Counted from the stretch's first letter, positions 34,348-45,811 are shown. The stretch: DNA of 64,000 nucleotides from Myotis daubentonii (GCF_963259705.1 NC_081840.1:152952282-153016281), one strand, 5' to 3'. Program-made: numbers and translations. The notes: generated by a model from the letters alone, not told the origin.

Positions 34348-35224
34348 TCTAATAATAGACAAACATGGTAATTGACCGTACCTTTGCTATGCCTCCCATT
34401 GGCTAATCAGCGCAATATTTGCATACTGCAGGCAAATCCTGCTGCGCTGCCCTGCCTGGGGCTGGCAGAAGCGCAATCCCTAGCCAACATGAGATCCTGG
34501 CCTGCCATGTGAGGGGCGGGGTGGGTGGCAGCATGGGATCCAGGCCTGTGGTGTGTGGGGCGAGGCGGGGGGGGGGGGGGGGGGACAGGGCGGGCAGCAG
34601 CCAGATCCCCAGCTTCCACCCACCCCAGCATGGGATCTGGGCCTATGGTGTGTGGGATAGGGTGGGCAGGGTGAGCAGCAGTGCGATCCCGAGCCTCCAC
34701 CTGACCCAGAGTGGGAATCTGGGCCTGTGGTGTGTGGGGCGGGTTGGGCATGGTGTGCGGCAGCGAGATCCCCAGCCACTGCCTACCCCAGCGTGGAATC
34801 TGGGCCTGTCATGTGTGGGGTGGGGTGGACGGGCAGGCAGCAGCACTATCTGAGCAGCCGCCTGACCCAGCTCGGGATCCAGGCCTTCCATCTGGAACCA
34901 GGGGAGACGGGGCAGACACCGCGGGATCGGGCCTGCCAACCGCCACCAGGGGAGCGGGCAAGCAGGGGAGCAGTTAGATGTCAATCAGGCCATCAGGGGA
35001 GTGGTTAGGGGGTCATCAGGCAGGCAGGCAAGGGAGTGGTTAGGAGCCAACAGACCTGGATTGTGAGAGGGATGTCCAACTGCTGGTTTAGGGTGACCAG
35101 GCCTGCAGGGGATCGGGCCTAAACTGGAAGTCAGACATCCCCCAAGGAGTCCCAGATTGAAGAGGGTGCAGGCTGGGCTGAGGGACACCCCCCAGTGCAT
35201 GAATTTCATGCACCGGGCCTCTAA
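34348..35224 (+). mobile_element. Helitron, type B, with internal GC-rich repeats
   Basis: Starts TCTAATAATAGACAAACATG after A and ends with the hairpin GTGCATGAATTTCATGCAC and GGGCCTCTAA, where the final CTAG has become CTAA (35221-35224), before T. A further CTAG at 35226-35229 is an alternative end. The interior holds about four copies of a 90-100-bp G-rich unit (34480-34860) and a run of 18 Gs. Open frames here (up to 144 codons) follow the repeat and are not genes. Confidence 0.88.
34567..34584 (+). repeat. (G)18 homopolymer, potential G-quadruplex
   Basis: Eighteen consecutive Gs, with more G runs on both sides, inside a Helitron minisatellite. It can support intramolecular G-quadruplex folding and is prone to sequencing error. 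Confidence 0.85.
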
Positions 35225-35261
35225 TCTAGTATAATCTCCTCCCCCAGAGCATATGAAGAAT

Positions 35262-35745
35262 TATAAGTATGATGAATTTTACTATTGATTAGGTCATGCA
35301 ATAGAACAAAGGTAATGTGATTTTTTAGATGTCATTAAGGCCCCAATTGAGTTCATTTTGTTTTAATTAAATGGGAGGTTATTCTGAGTGGGTCTAATAT
35401 AATCAGATGAGCCCTTCAGAGGGACTTGGCTTTTGTTGAAGGGAGAAGGTCAAAGCATGAGAGAAATTATTCTATTGGCTTTGAAAGAGTGAAGGGCCAT
35501 TTGGAGAGGGACCCACATGTGAAGGAACAGCAGCTGGTCTCTTATCAGTTGAGGTCTGAGTCCAACAAGCACAATAAGTGAGTCCCAACAACAACCATGT
35601 GCCAAGAAGAGGACCCAGAGCCTCCCCTCCTGACCAGCATCTCCAATGTGAGGCCCTGAGCAGAGAGCAGCTCACCAGTACCTGTACCTACAGAAATGGT
35701 GACTGATACATTTAAATTGTTTTAAGATACTAATATGTGCTATGT
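35262..35745 (+). mobile_element. MaLR-type solo LTR (MLT1-like)
   Basis: GGTAATGTGATTTTTTAGAT, GGAGGTTATTCTGAGTGGGT, GAGGCCCTGAGCAGAGAGCA and ACCTACAGAAATGGTGACTG, then TTGTTTTAAGATACTAATAT, follow the order of an MLT1-like LTR as I remember it. No internal retroviral sequence is attached. Subfamily is uncertain. Confidence 0.5.
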
Positions 35746-35788
35746 TCTTAGGGCCAAAGAAAACCAATGGACCAGTGATAAAAAACAA

Positions 35789-35826
35789 ACAAACAAAAAA
35801 CAAAACAAAACAAAACAAAAAAACAA
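35789..35826. repeat. (CAAAA)n-rich microsatellite
   Basis: Alternating CAAA and CAAAA units. Confidence 0.9.
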
Positions 35827-35844
35827 CACTGAAAAATACAGTAA

Positions 35845-36380
35845 TTCTCTGACTGGCTTATTTTGCTTAGTATAATGCTCACCAATTCCACTCATGCTGT
35901 TGAAAATGGTAAGAATTCCTACTCTTTTATCACAGCATAGTATTCCATTGTATAGATGTACCACTGTTTTTTAATCCACTCATCTGCTGATAGGCATTTA
36001 GGCTATTTCTAAATCTTAGCTATGATAAATTGTGCTGCTATGAACATAGGGGTGCATATATCCTTTCTGATTGGTGTTTCTATTTTCTTAATATCACTTG
36101 ATCTCACTCATTTGTGGAATATAATGAACAACATAAACTGATGAACAAAAACAGATCCAGAGACATAAAAGGATTGATCAGACCATCAAACCTAAGAGGG
36201 AAGGTAGGGGAGGGTGGGGATAAGGGGGACAGATCAACCAAAGGATTGATATGCATGCATATAAGCCTAACCAATAGACACTGACACCAGAGTGGTGATG
36301 GCATGAGTGGGAGGAGGGTGGGGGGCAATGGGGCAATGAGGACACATATGTAATACCTTAATCAATAAAGAAAAAAAAAA
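35845..36380 (+). mobile_element. Bat LINE-1 3' end with 5' inversion (twin priming)
   Basis: 35845-36083 reads antisense (TTCTCTGACTGGCTTATTTT, then ATAGGGGTGCATATATCCTT). From about 36088 the orientation flips to sense (GATCTCACTCATTTGTGGAA, then GATATGCATGCATATAAGCC) and ends with TACCTTAATCAATAAAG and a 10-A tail. An inverted 5' half joined to a sense 3' half is the signature of twin priming during LINE-1 integration. A clear target duplication is not visible. Confidence 0.88.
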
Positions 36381-36514
36381 TAGATGATTTCCCGAAGGCA
36401 TTGTAGCTCCATCTTGTGCATCAGCCACACAAAAATGTGTCTGTTTTAGGATTCACCATTGTGTGCCATTTACTAGTGAGTCAGTGCTGGTGCTGATATC
36501 ACATTATCTTCATA

Positions 36515-36830
36515 CTAGTGGCCCGGTGCATGGATTCGTGCACTATGAAAGGCAATTAATTACTGCAGCTTGGCAGTCAACCAGATTCAGGGCCAACAGT
36601 GCCCAGCAACAACATAACCCACGGCTGAAGGTGTAATCATGTGGCCCTGTGAGGAATTGGGCTCCTTCCTCTCTGGTTCTGGTATACGTCACCTGAGAAT
36701 CGCTGGTGCCGGTTCTCACCACAGCTCAGCAGCTCCTGCATTGAGCATCTGCCTCCTGGTGTTAAGTGTGTGTCATATGTACCGACTGGTCAGCTGGTTG
36801 GACGGTCACCTAGCCTTTTATATACAGAGA
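36515..36830 (-). mobile_element. Helitron, type A, diverged
   Basis: CTAG at 36515-36518 follows A. On the minus strand the 5' end is TCTCTGTATATAAAAGGCTA before a T at 36831. The CTCF-like motif at 36749-36762 is decayed (CTGCCTCCTGGTGT). The middle (36560-36700) differs from other type A copies and may be replaced sequence. Confidence 0.85.
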
Positions 36831-36849
36831 TAACAAGTCTTGGTATGTG

Positions 36850-37850
36850 ATAGTTTTAAGTCTTTTAGGTTTGTTATTCTACTTTAAAATGTCCTGGACA
36901 GTTCTTGTTCCTTTGCATTTCTGTACAGATTTTAGGAGAAGGCTGGATTTAAAACATGCAGAAATTTTGACTTGGATTGCACTGACTCTACAGAAACACC
37001 TATAATTTTATACTTTTCCCACAATTCCATATTTTAAGTACAGTAATATAAATTGATTTCATGCTATGAGCAAGAATACACTAAATATATTTCTATTCCT
37101 TCTATATTCCTCTCTTAATCTCACTGCCTGATTTCTGTTTATCTAAAATACTTTCTCTATATCAGTATGCTCATATTTAGAGTTTCCTAATTTATCATCT
37201 TTGATTCTTATCATTTTTCTTCTTCCAGTAAAAAAAATTATAAAATCAGTGTGTTTACACTGTTTTTCATTTTTCTTATGTCTTTCCTCAAAACTTTTGT
37301 GTGATTTCTGCATTGTCAAAGCTTCTGACATAAACATTCTGTTCTTTACCCACAAATAACATATTTGTTTTAGTTTTCCTTGCAGTAAAATAAAATAAAC
37401 TATGTTGCCATTTTGTTGACAGTATTTTTTCAGTCATCTTTTGGTTAGTGGAATTTGTTCTTTAGTAGTTTTTTTTTTTTTTTCTTTTTTTAGAAGGACT
37501 AATAGGTCATTACTTTTTTTTTCACTTTATTGCTTTTAACTTGAGTTACAGTTTGGCTGTTTATAAAATTCTTGGTTCACGCTTTCTTTTTTACATACTT
37601 TGCATTGTAGAATCTCCATCTCCTAGAATTTAATTTTGCTCTGCAGAAATATGAGGCCAGACCAATTGTTACTCCTCTTGGTTAAACTCACTGGATGACT
37701 TTTCTCTCTTGTATTTGCTGAGCTTTGCAACTATACTCAGATATTGCAGATGGGGATGCAGCTGTCTTTAACTTTTATTAAATCAAGATTTTCCATTCCT
37801 GATTTTTCTTGTTACTGTGGGGTAATGTCCAAGTTGGGAAAGAGAAATTA
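36850..37850 (-). mobile_element. Degraded LINE-1 fragments (antisense)
   Basis: TTGCATTTCTGTACAGATTT and GACTTGGATTGCACTGACTC match the reverse complement of ORF2 just upstream of the polymerase core. From about 37490, GGCTGTTTATAAAATTCTTG resembles a different LINE-1 or HAL1 segment. Boundaries and subfamilies are uncertain. Confidence 0.45.
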
Positions 37851-38134
37851 CAGATGTATTCTGTCACTTTTAAGCCAAGAAGTATCTATGCTACACTGCT
37901 TCCTTGGTTTGTTCTCATGAGTTATATATGTGTCTTTACCCATGTATATCATATTTCTTCTGTGAGGTATATAACGTTACACATGAGTCAGCAAAATAGA
38001 TAGCATTTCAGTGGTGGTTAAGTCAGTGAAATGTTCTTTTATGATTTACTAAACCCCTTATTTAGAAAACCAGATGTAATGATTTCCTCTGGTTAATAAT
38101 AATTAAAGCAAAAACATATTCAGCTGCAATGCCA

Positions 38135-38360
38135 GCAGTAGCAGCTAACAAGTATTATGTAGTTACTATGTACAACACAGTGTATTAATCCCTTCACATG
38201 GACTGTGACATTGAACTCTCATAACAGAGATGTACTTAGTTTTAGGTCTAGTCAATAAAGTAGCTTGAGAGAAGTGACTTAGTTGGCAAGTGACGGAGCA
38301 ACGATGGGACCTTGTTTTCTGAATTCAAAGTTGTCACTACCTTTGCATAGAGACTGCTCG
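38135..38360 (-). mobile_element. Possible MIR SINE (antisense)
   Basis: ACTATGTACAACACAGTGTA and ACATTGAACTCTCATAAC resemble the reverse complement of MIR 3' and core sequence. The match is weak. Confidence 0.35.
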
Positions 38361-38736
38361 GCTGGCATGCGCTTTCATTCCTATGTCAGTATTCAGCACT
38401 TTCTGCAACTCTAATGTTATGGAATGGTACTGTTTCCTTGAAGACCTGCCGTCATCTTTGTAGAGAGCATAATACGTACCTGCTATATAGTTTCATGGCT
38501 GAGACTATCCTTCCCTTTATTTCCCAATCTGTCCTGCACCCCTCTCTTTCCCCCACAGAAGCAGAGAAATAATGAAATAAACATTGCAAGTGGCTAAGAA
38601 AATGGGTTTTATATTATGATAGAGTTGGGTTGCTTTTCCTTTTCTGACCTTGTAGCTCAGGGTAATTAATACATAAGGTTATTTTGAGAATTGCATAAAA
38701 TAATCCTTATGGAAGGGAATTGCTATTATTACTCTT

Positions 38737-38962
38737 TTTAATATATATTTTATTGATTTTTTTTTTTTTTTTACAGAGAGGAAGGGGGAGGGATAGAGAG
38801 TTAGAAACATCGATGAGAGAGAAACATTGATCAGCTGCCTCCTGCACACCCCCTACTGGAAATGTGCCCGCAACCAAGGTACATGCCCTTGACCGGAATC
38901 GAACCTGGGACCTTTCAGTCCGCAGGCCGACGCTCTATCCACTGAGCTAAACCAGTTACGGC
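38737..38962 (-). mobile_element. VES SINE with perfect 10-bp target duplication
   Basis: The copy is flanked by TATTACTCTT at 38727-38736 and 38963-38972. On the minus strand an A box TAGCTCAGTGG (complement at 38939-38949) and a consensus B box GGTTCGATTCC (complement at 38895-38905) are intact. It is one of the best-preserved SINEs in the window and probably a recent insertion. Internal pol III promoter elements look usable. Confidence 0.96.
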
Positions 38963-39369
38963 TATTACTCTTATTATTTCTCCTTAGTCATATAATGGGG
39001 CGATACAAAAATGCAGAAAAATAGATAAAGCCATGTCAGGTCATGCGATAATTCTTATGTACAAAATTATTTAATTCTTGTGTAATTAAATAATGAACAA
39101 CTGTGAAAAATTATGAGTGGTAAAGTAAAATATTATGTATAGTTTGGTTAAATATAAAAATTTTTGAGTATGCATAAATAAATGCACAATATTTTATAAA
39201 TGGCTGAAATCTATTTCTTTTTCCTCCTGTAAGGAAGGAAAAAAAAATACATTCAAGCAAGGCTGAATTGCTTGGCATTTGTTGTACAGACAGACATAGG
39301 CTATGTATTTTAAAAAGATCCAGCATGTTATACTTTTAAAAAGTAGAAAATTGGCCCCACTGATGATTG

Positions 39370-39583
39370 GTTGGTGATTGGTAACTCAGTTGGTTGGGCA
39401 TTGTCCCATGTACAGGAAGGTTGACAGTTTGATTCCTTGTCAGGGCCCAGGCCCAGGTTTTGGGCTTGATCCCCAATAGGGTGGGTGGACGAGGCAGCCT
39501 AGAGATGTTTCACTTTCATATCAATTTTATCTCTCTCTCTCCCTTCCTTACTCTCTCTCAAATCAATAAAAAATATTTTACAA
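39370..39583 (+). mobile_element. VES-type SINE
   Basis: GTAACTCAGTTGGTTGGGCA and GTTTGATTCCTTGTCAGGG form the head. GAGGCAGCCTAGAGATG, a TC tract and ATCAATAAAAAATATTTTA complete it. Confidence 0.9.
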
Positions 39584-41026
39584 AGTGTAGAGAATCACTC
39601 ATGGAGTTTGTAGAACATGTTCTTTTGATTGGATTTTATTATGTTAAAGTAAACATGGATCCCTTTATTCCTGCTAAATAACAGAGAAACTTGGTAGGCA
39701 ATGGGTTATTCTTGACCCTTTCTAAGCAATGAGGAGGGCAGGGATGAAAATGTGATAGCGAGAGGCAATTTAAGAGATATGATCATGAAATCTCACAGTT
39801 TAGGACTCTAAGCAAGGAGAGGGAAAGCAGGAAGGAACACGGACACAAAGTGATACCATTTATGTTGAGCCGCCCCTTTATGTTCTTTGTGGTGCACTAG
39901 TCAAAAATAAATCATGATACAGTTAGTTTATTTTCCTTATTTCTATCTATTATGAGAAATAAGTCATTTCTTCTTTCTTTATGTAAATTTATTTTATACT
40001 TTATAAACAATCTTTTGTATAAATACAAAAACCAAAGATCTAGGAATTTAGGTATTATATTTGTTTAATTTTGGGGGGCATTTTTGTCTAAGGATTTTGC
40101 AAGGGACAGCAGGAACATGAATATTTGAGTAAAAGGGGGACACAGATTCCAGTTTTTTAGCTCAGAGTTACTCCACATATTGTGGGTCTCTGTAGGGTTC
40201 CTTGGGCTCTTAGTCTGTGAAAATATGCTCACTACTTTGTCACAACTCCCCAAAAAGATGGAATTTTATCATGCATTTGTCAGAAATAAATCTTGTATTG
40301 AAAACTTCATGGGAACACAGAAAAAAAAAAGATTGCATCGCACAAAACAGGGAGGGGTTAATTTTATTCTCTTAAAACACCTCTGATTGTCCCTAACATT
40401 ACTCTTCAGTTACCAATGGCCTTACTTCTTTCTCTTTATTTCACATGGCATTTAAATTTTCCAGTGTTGTATAGGTAAGTTAGCTCTGGCCATTCAGGTT
40501 TTAAAAAATCTAGTATTTAGCAGAATCAAAACATTTCTATATTAGAAAGCATTATAAGACTATATATTTTGCTGTGTCATGGCTCTGGGTCCTCATCTAC
40601 GTTATCAAATATGTATTCAAGTAGTCAAAAGAACTAGTAATTTCTACAGGAGAGGTGGGTGTGAGTTCTGCTTGCAATAAAAGATTTTTTTCCATAGCCT
40701 TTGGTCATTTATAACATTTTCTTATTTTATCTTTTTTTTCTGATTTACCCAAGTTTGAACAATTGGACAAAATCAATTTTTTTTCCATATAGGAGCAAAT
40801 AGTGACAGTCAGGAACAGAATATAAATCAGATTCTCTGAGAAAGTGTGGACCAGGGTAATACCTGTTTATAAGGTCGGAAAATCTTTGCCACATTTCAAA
40901 TTAATAACAAAGGAAAGAAAGACAAATAAAACATGAAGTACCATCTACAAGATAGGCACCATTAGCATTTGAATTATTAGATATGTAGACAAATTATGCA
41001 TATATATGTATATATACACTGAGTGG
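39584..41026. other. Unassigned non-coding DNA
   Basis: AT-rich; no gene or repeat family recognised. Open frames (e.g. 40065-40253, 40180-40386) have no motif. Confidence 0.4.
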
Positions 41027-41195
41027 CCAGATTATTACGACCACCCCATCAGTATAATGAAGTGAATCAGTTATGCAAATAATAATAATAATAAAACCTT
41101 GAGAGTATTTGCTTAGGAAGTTTTCAATATTCAGTATTTTTGCAAGTGTTAATGAAGTACTGATGGGCCGGTCATAATAATCTGGCCACTCAGTA
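41027..41195. mobile_element. Tc1/mariner MITE related to the 16-kb element
   Basis: CACTGAGTGGCCAGATTATT at the left pairs with AATAATCTGGCCACTCAGT at the right; TA lies on both sides. Just inside, CACCCCATCAGTA is mirrored by TACTGATGGGCC. AATGAAGTACTGATGGG also matches the end of the transposase pseudogene near 17203, so this is an internally deleted relative. It carries one (TAA)n run in the middle and no coding capacity. Confidence 0.9.
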
Positions 41196-41199
41196 TATA

Positions 41200-41545
41200 T
41201 CCTATATAATAAAAGGCTAATATGCAAACTGATAAATGGTAGAACGACCAGTCGCTATGATGCTCATTGACAACCAGGTGGCAGACACTCAACACAGGAG
41301 CTGCCCCCTGGTGGTCAGTGCACTCCCACAGGGGGAGCACTGCTCAGCTTGAAGCCAGGCTCACAGCTGGCAAGCACAGTGATGGTAGTGGGAGCTTATC
41401 CTGCCTCCACAGTAGCACTAGGATATCTGACTGCTGGTCTGTGGGACATACACTGAGGACTCCTGGACTGCAAGAGGATGCAGGCCAGTCTGAGGGAGCC
41501 CTCCCCCCTCCCTGAGTGCACAAATTTTGTGCACTGGGCCTCTAT
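41200..41545 (+). mobile_element. Helitron, type A
   Basis: Starts TCCTATATAATAAAAGGCTA after A and ends with the hairpin GTGCACAAATTTTGTGCAC and GGGCCTCTAT, so the terminal CTAG is mutated. It begins 5 bp after the Tc1 MITE and carries a pair of CTCF-like motifs. Confidence 0.92.
41271..41314. promoter_or_regulatory. Inverted pair of CTCF-like motifs
   Basis: CAACCAGGTGGCAG (41271-41284, two changes) faces a perfect CTGCCCCCTGGTGG at 41301-41314. Spacing is 16 bp, as in the related copies. Confidence 0.55.
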
Positions 41546-41560
41546 TTGACATCCATTTTC

Positions 41561-42094
41561 TTTTTTTTTTATTTCTTTATTGATTAAGGTATTACATATG
41601 TGTCTTCATCCCCCCATTTCCCTCCAAGCCCCCTCCACTCATGCCATCACCCCCCTGTTGTCTGTGTCCATTGGTTAGGCTTATATGCATGCATACAAGT
41701 CCTTTGGTTGATTTCTTGCCCTTACCCCCACCCTCCCCTACCTTCCCTCTGAGGTTTGACAGTCTGATCGATGCTTCTCTGTCTCTGGATCTGTTTTTGT
41801 TCATCAGTTTATGTTCTTCATTATGTTCCATAAATGAGTGAGATCATGTGATATTTATCTTTCTCTGACTGGCTTACTTCACTTAGCATAATGCTCTCCA
41901 GTTCCATCTATGCTGTTGCAAATGGTAAGAACTCCTTTTTTACCGCATCATAGCATTCCATTGTGTAGATGTACCACAGTTTTTTAATCCACTCATCTGC
42001 TGATGGGCACTTAGGCTGTTGCCAAATATTAGCTATGGTAAATTGTGCTGCTATGAACATAGGGGTGCATATATCCTTTTTGATTGGTGTTTCT
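41561..42094 (-). mobile_element. Bat LINE-1 3' end, 5'-truncated (antisense)
   Basis: A T10 tract (poly(A) on the minus strand) precedes TTTATTGATTAAGGTATTAC, GGCTTATATGCATGCATACA and the remaining 3' UTR. Truncation is at about 42094 (TTGGTGTTTCTGAT). It is the least interrupted 3' UTR copy here and a useful reference for the others. Confidence 0.92.
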
Positions 42095-43425
42095 GATAAA
42101 CTTGAGAAAGAATAGCATTAATTTAATTAAAGTGAATGGGATAAAAGAATGATGGAATATTTTTACTTCCCCAAAATATCACCTATACCTTTTCATGAAC
42201 ACTTATACTTCTCCAAGTGAGGTCCATGCATTGTACATTATAGTCATCACATGTTGTAGGTGGTGATACATATTCCTGGGCTCTTACACACAGCTACTAG
42301 CATGTAGCTGGAGACTGCACAGCCCCTAGATTGCTGTTCATATGAACTGCAGTGAGACTTCGGTTTCTGAAGGAGTTTGAAGACTCATTTGTTGCCTCTC
42401 TCTCTTTCTCCCCGACCTTGGTGAATATTTGATGATGTTAATCTGGTACACAAATAACAACAATAACAAAAAAGTGCCTAATAGACACTCTTCATCAGTT
42501 TACAAAATGTGTAGTTCTATCACATTTCAAAACTTGGGAGTCTATCCTACAAATTCCACAGTATTAGGAGGCCACCGTAGGACCTGGATGGGGGGAGGGC
42601 TGGACTCCCTCTGTCTGGTACTCATGCATAGATTATACGTCATGATAGAAAAGAAAAGGTGCTATGCAAATCTATTCTGCAGATCCTTTTTTGTTAACTA
42701 GGAGAAAATGCTCTGATAATTGTTCTTACAAAACGTAAGAGGGAACACAAATACTGACACTCATAATATTAATAACAGAATCATAAAATAATTGAAAGCT
42801 ATCCAGAGACACAACATTCCTTAAATAGTTTAGCCTTCAACATTGAGATAAGTTAAACCTATTTCCAAATAGGATACTTAATAATGTTTAAATATAAAAC
42901 CCCAAGAGTTCCACCCTGTTTTATAGGTTATTTAATTTTCATTCTTTAAAAGAATGTGGATGACTGCGAACAATATTTTTTCATATGTAAAATACCCTAT
43001 AACTGGAGTACATCTGTTTGGAGAACTTCTTTTCCCCAGACTTACCCAAATGGATTCAGAAGATGACATGGCTTCTCTGCATGATTTTCCTTAATTCTCA
43101 TCCTCATTTTCTTTCATTTTCTCTGAGAAATATGCCTTGAATAATGGTGTCCTGGGACTTGTAAGTCTTAGACTTGAATTACCTCACGTTCAAACACTTG
43201 GTTTGTTTATTAAATAATTAATCATACTCATCAATACCTTTGGATCCTTTGGAATTCAGTGGTGGCATACAATGAAAAGGGCTGCAGCTTTATTGAAAGA
43301 ACGACATGTCAGTTAGCCTCTACAAGTAAATTTATCATCAAAATCATAATTTTTCTTTACATACTGGATAGCTGAAGCATGTGCAGCTTCTGTCTGTGCA
43401 ATCTGATTTTTTAAAATTGCCTTTA
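42095..43425. other. Unassigned non-coding DNA
   Basis: No gene or repeat family is recognised. A frame at 42429-42701 has no recognisable motif. Confidence 0.4.
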
Positions 43426-43610
43426 AAATTATTTTTATTGATCTATAATTAACATATAACATTATGTAAGTTTAGAGCTTACAAGGTATTGATTTGATAC
43501 ATTTATATATTGCAATATGCTTACTATGGTAGCATTAGTTAACACCTCTATCTCATCACATAATTATCACTTTTTGCCTCTTTTTGATGAGTTCAGTTGA
43601 ATAAAGAAAC
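43426..43610 (-). mobile_element. LINE-1 3' UTR fragment (antisense)
   Basis: TTATTTTTATTGATCTATAA, ATTAACATATAACATTATGT and CTATCTCATCACATAATTAT are typical of old LINE-1 3' UTRs on the minus strand. Confidence 0.55.
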
Positions 43611-43687
43611 TAGTTATTGATGGCATCACCCACTATGTTGATCAATTATATTTTTCTAAAAATGGATACATGTTAAAAAATTTCCTT

Positions 43688-43907
43688 GCCAGGCTGGTGT
43701 GGCTCAGTGATTGAGTATTAATCCATGAACTAAAAGGTCCTGGGTTCAGTTCCCCGTCAGGATGCATGCCCAGGTTGCAGACTCGATCCCCAGTAGGGGG
43801 CGTTCAGGAGGCAGTCGATTAATATGTCTCTCTCATCAATGTTTCTGTCTATTCCTCTTCCTTCTTCTCTCTCCAAATCAATACAAACATTTAAAAAATA
43901 TAAAAAT
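43688..43907 (+). mobile_element. VES-type SINE
   Basis: GCCAGGCTGGTGTGGCTCAG and GGTTCAGTTCCCCGTCAGG form the head. CAGGAGGCAGTCGATTAATA, a TC tract and an A-rich tail follow. Confidence 0.92.
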
Positions 43908-44361
43908 AATTCCATATTAGGCCTTGCATGGAATTTTTTTCCCAAAGAGCTAATATGCTTATATGATTCTTATGTTAAATTGGACAAATTAGAGATACTT
44001 TTCTGTCTTTGCTTTGATTATTAGAAATGAAAGTATCACTTCCTCAAGGAAATTGTCCCAAACCTTCCAAGATCATATTAATTTATTACTTGATGTCACA
44101 GAATCATTTTGCTTCCTAGACTACATAGTTCTTAAATGCACATTCTTTGTATAATGATTTAAAGTTTGTGTGATGCACTTTACTGTTAATTTAGAGGATC
44201 ACATATATATTTTTAAATACCTTTCATTTTCTAATGATAAAAACACAGTCCCAAAACACAAGTGGCATTTAAAGAAAAAAAAATGCATTACCAAATGAAC
44301 CAGTAAAACAATATTAGTATCAATAGCTTCCATGGACTATTTTTTAAAATATGATTCTTAT

Positions 44362-44592
44362 GCCCTGACTGGTGTAGCACAGTGGTTAGGTGCTGACCTC
44401 TGAATGAAGGGCATATATTCTATACTATCAAGTACATATACCTGGACTGTAGGTTCAATCCCCAACCCCAGTTGGGACATGTGAAGGAACCAATTGACGT
44501 CTCTCTCTCACAACGGGTTTCTTTTCTCTCTATCTCTCTCTCCCTCCCTCTGTCCCTTCCACTCTTTCAAAAAAGATCAATGGGAAAAATTT
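44362..44592 (+). mobile_element. VES-type SINE
   Basis: GCCCTGACTGGTGTAGCACA forms the head. GGAACCAATTGACGTCTC and a long TC tract follow, with AAAAAAGATCAATGGGAAAA at the end. The head contains an extra 20-bp stretch compared with other copies. Confidence 0.9.
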
Positions 44593-45465
44593 ATTTTTTT
44601 CTATTTCCTTTATTTCTTCTTCTTTTTTCTCTATTTTTCTCATTGGCATTATATAAAAAGACATTTCAAAAAAAGATATTTTTTCTCTTTTATCCAAATT
44701 ATTTTTCTCTATCTACCTATCATCACTCCCTCTTGATGTCATCAATGAAGTAATTTACTAAATTTTAATGGTTGTAGTGTTAAAACTTATTTATGAAGTC
44801 ATTATAATATTTTCCAATCATTTGTTATTTTTAAATAAATGTTGCTGGTGAATTTCTGTTTGATGTAGTTATCTCTAGCTAAATTATTATTTTGTCCAGA
44901 TCAATGTATAAAATTAGTAACGACTCAGATTCTTCCATTTGCTTTCCACATGTTTTAATAGCCAAGAGATTATTTATGAAGTTGAATTTCCTTTTGGTTA
45001 ATTGTGAACTAGAGAAGTTGAATTAAAATTTTGTTCACATTACTACTAGTATTGATATTATAAAATGTCTAGTTTGAGATTGTACTGTGATTATATATGT
45101 TGTTTAAAATTTTTATGACAGTTGAACATATTCTGGTCTTATTCCTTTAGGTATTTTTTTTATAACAGGTGAGAATCTCAGTTGATCTCTTTATATCCGT
45201 ATAAAACCCACCAACAATTTTAGTACCTGATACAAGTACAATTGGAATCAAAAGAGAGGTCCCACCTCAGGTCCCCAAAGTTATCCCTCTCTTCCGCCCT
45301 CTCACAATTTTAGGAAAGTGTATCACATATTACCCCCAATATTAAAAGTTTCCCACTGTGGCCCTCCTTCTATAAGCATAGAAAACTTTTCATTTATGGT
45401 GACTGGGATTAGAGACATGTGCATATATTGCCACCTCAGGGCAAGGATTGACTGGATATGGTAAA
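44593..45465. other. Unassigned AT-rich DNA
   Basis: T-rich sequence directly after the SINE, then no recognised family. Possibly very old LINE DNA. Confidence 0.35.
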
Positions 45466-45811
45466 AAAATGAAAGACACAGACAATTGGTCAGAGATCAC
45501 TAGATTGTCTCCAAAACCCACTCCTTACAACTTCTTTCACTCAAATATATGATCAGTGAGGTGATGGTCAGAGGGAAAGGGGATTGGGGCCTGGCTGAAG
45601 GTGATGATTAGAGGGAAAGAGCAAAGTCAGTGGGGTTGGGGAATGGAAACATCTATAATGAAAATGAAAGACACAGACAATTGGTCAGAGATCACTACAT
45701 TGTCTCGAAAATCCACTCCTTACAACTTCTTTCACTCAAATATATGATCAGTGAGGTGATGGTCAGAGGGAAAGGGCAAAGTGGGCGGGGATGGGAACAT
45801 CTATAATAGTG
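45466..45811 (+). repeat. Tandem duplication, 195-bp unit, two copies
   Basis: AATGAAAGACACAGACAATT starts copy 1 (45466-45660) and copy 2 (45661-45811). The first 113 bp match with only a few substitutions. Copy 2 then lacks about 44 bp and rejoins at GGGAACATCTATAAT. The tail with CAACAATAAAAATAAAG resembles the 3' UTR tail of some bat LINE-1 elements, so the unit may derive from a LINE-1 3' end. Confidence 0.85.

Noticed and set aside
34407..35008. Overlapping frames of 88-144 codons on both strands
   Set aside because: They follow G-rich repeat units of a type B Helitron. No start context, domain or codon signal supports a gene.
38737..38962. tRNA gene
   Set aside because: A and B boxes are present, but only a tRNA-derived head with no complete cloverleaf, followed by the VES body, CT tract and A-rich tail. 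It is a SINE, as are the other copies.
41200..41545. Inverted CTCF-like pair as a microRNA hairpin
   Set aside because: The stem is about 20 bp with a 16-nt loop and is explained by the two facing motifs. Nothing indicates Drosha-type processing.
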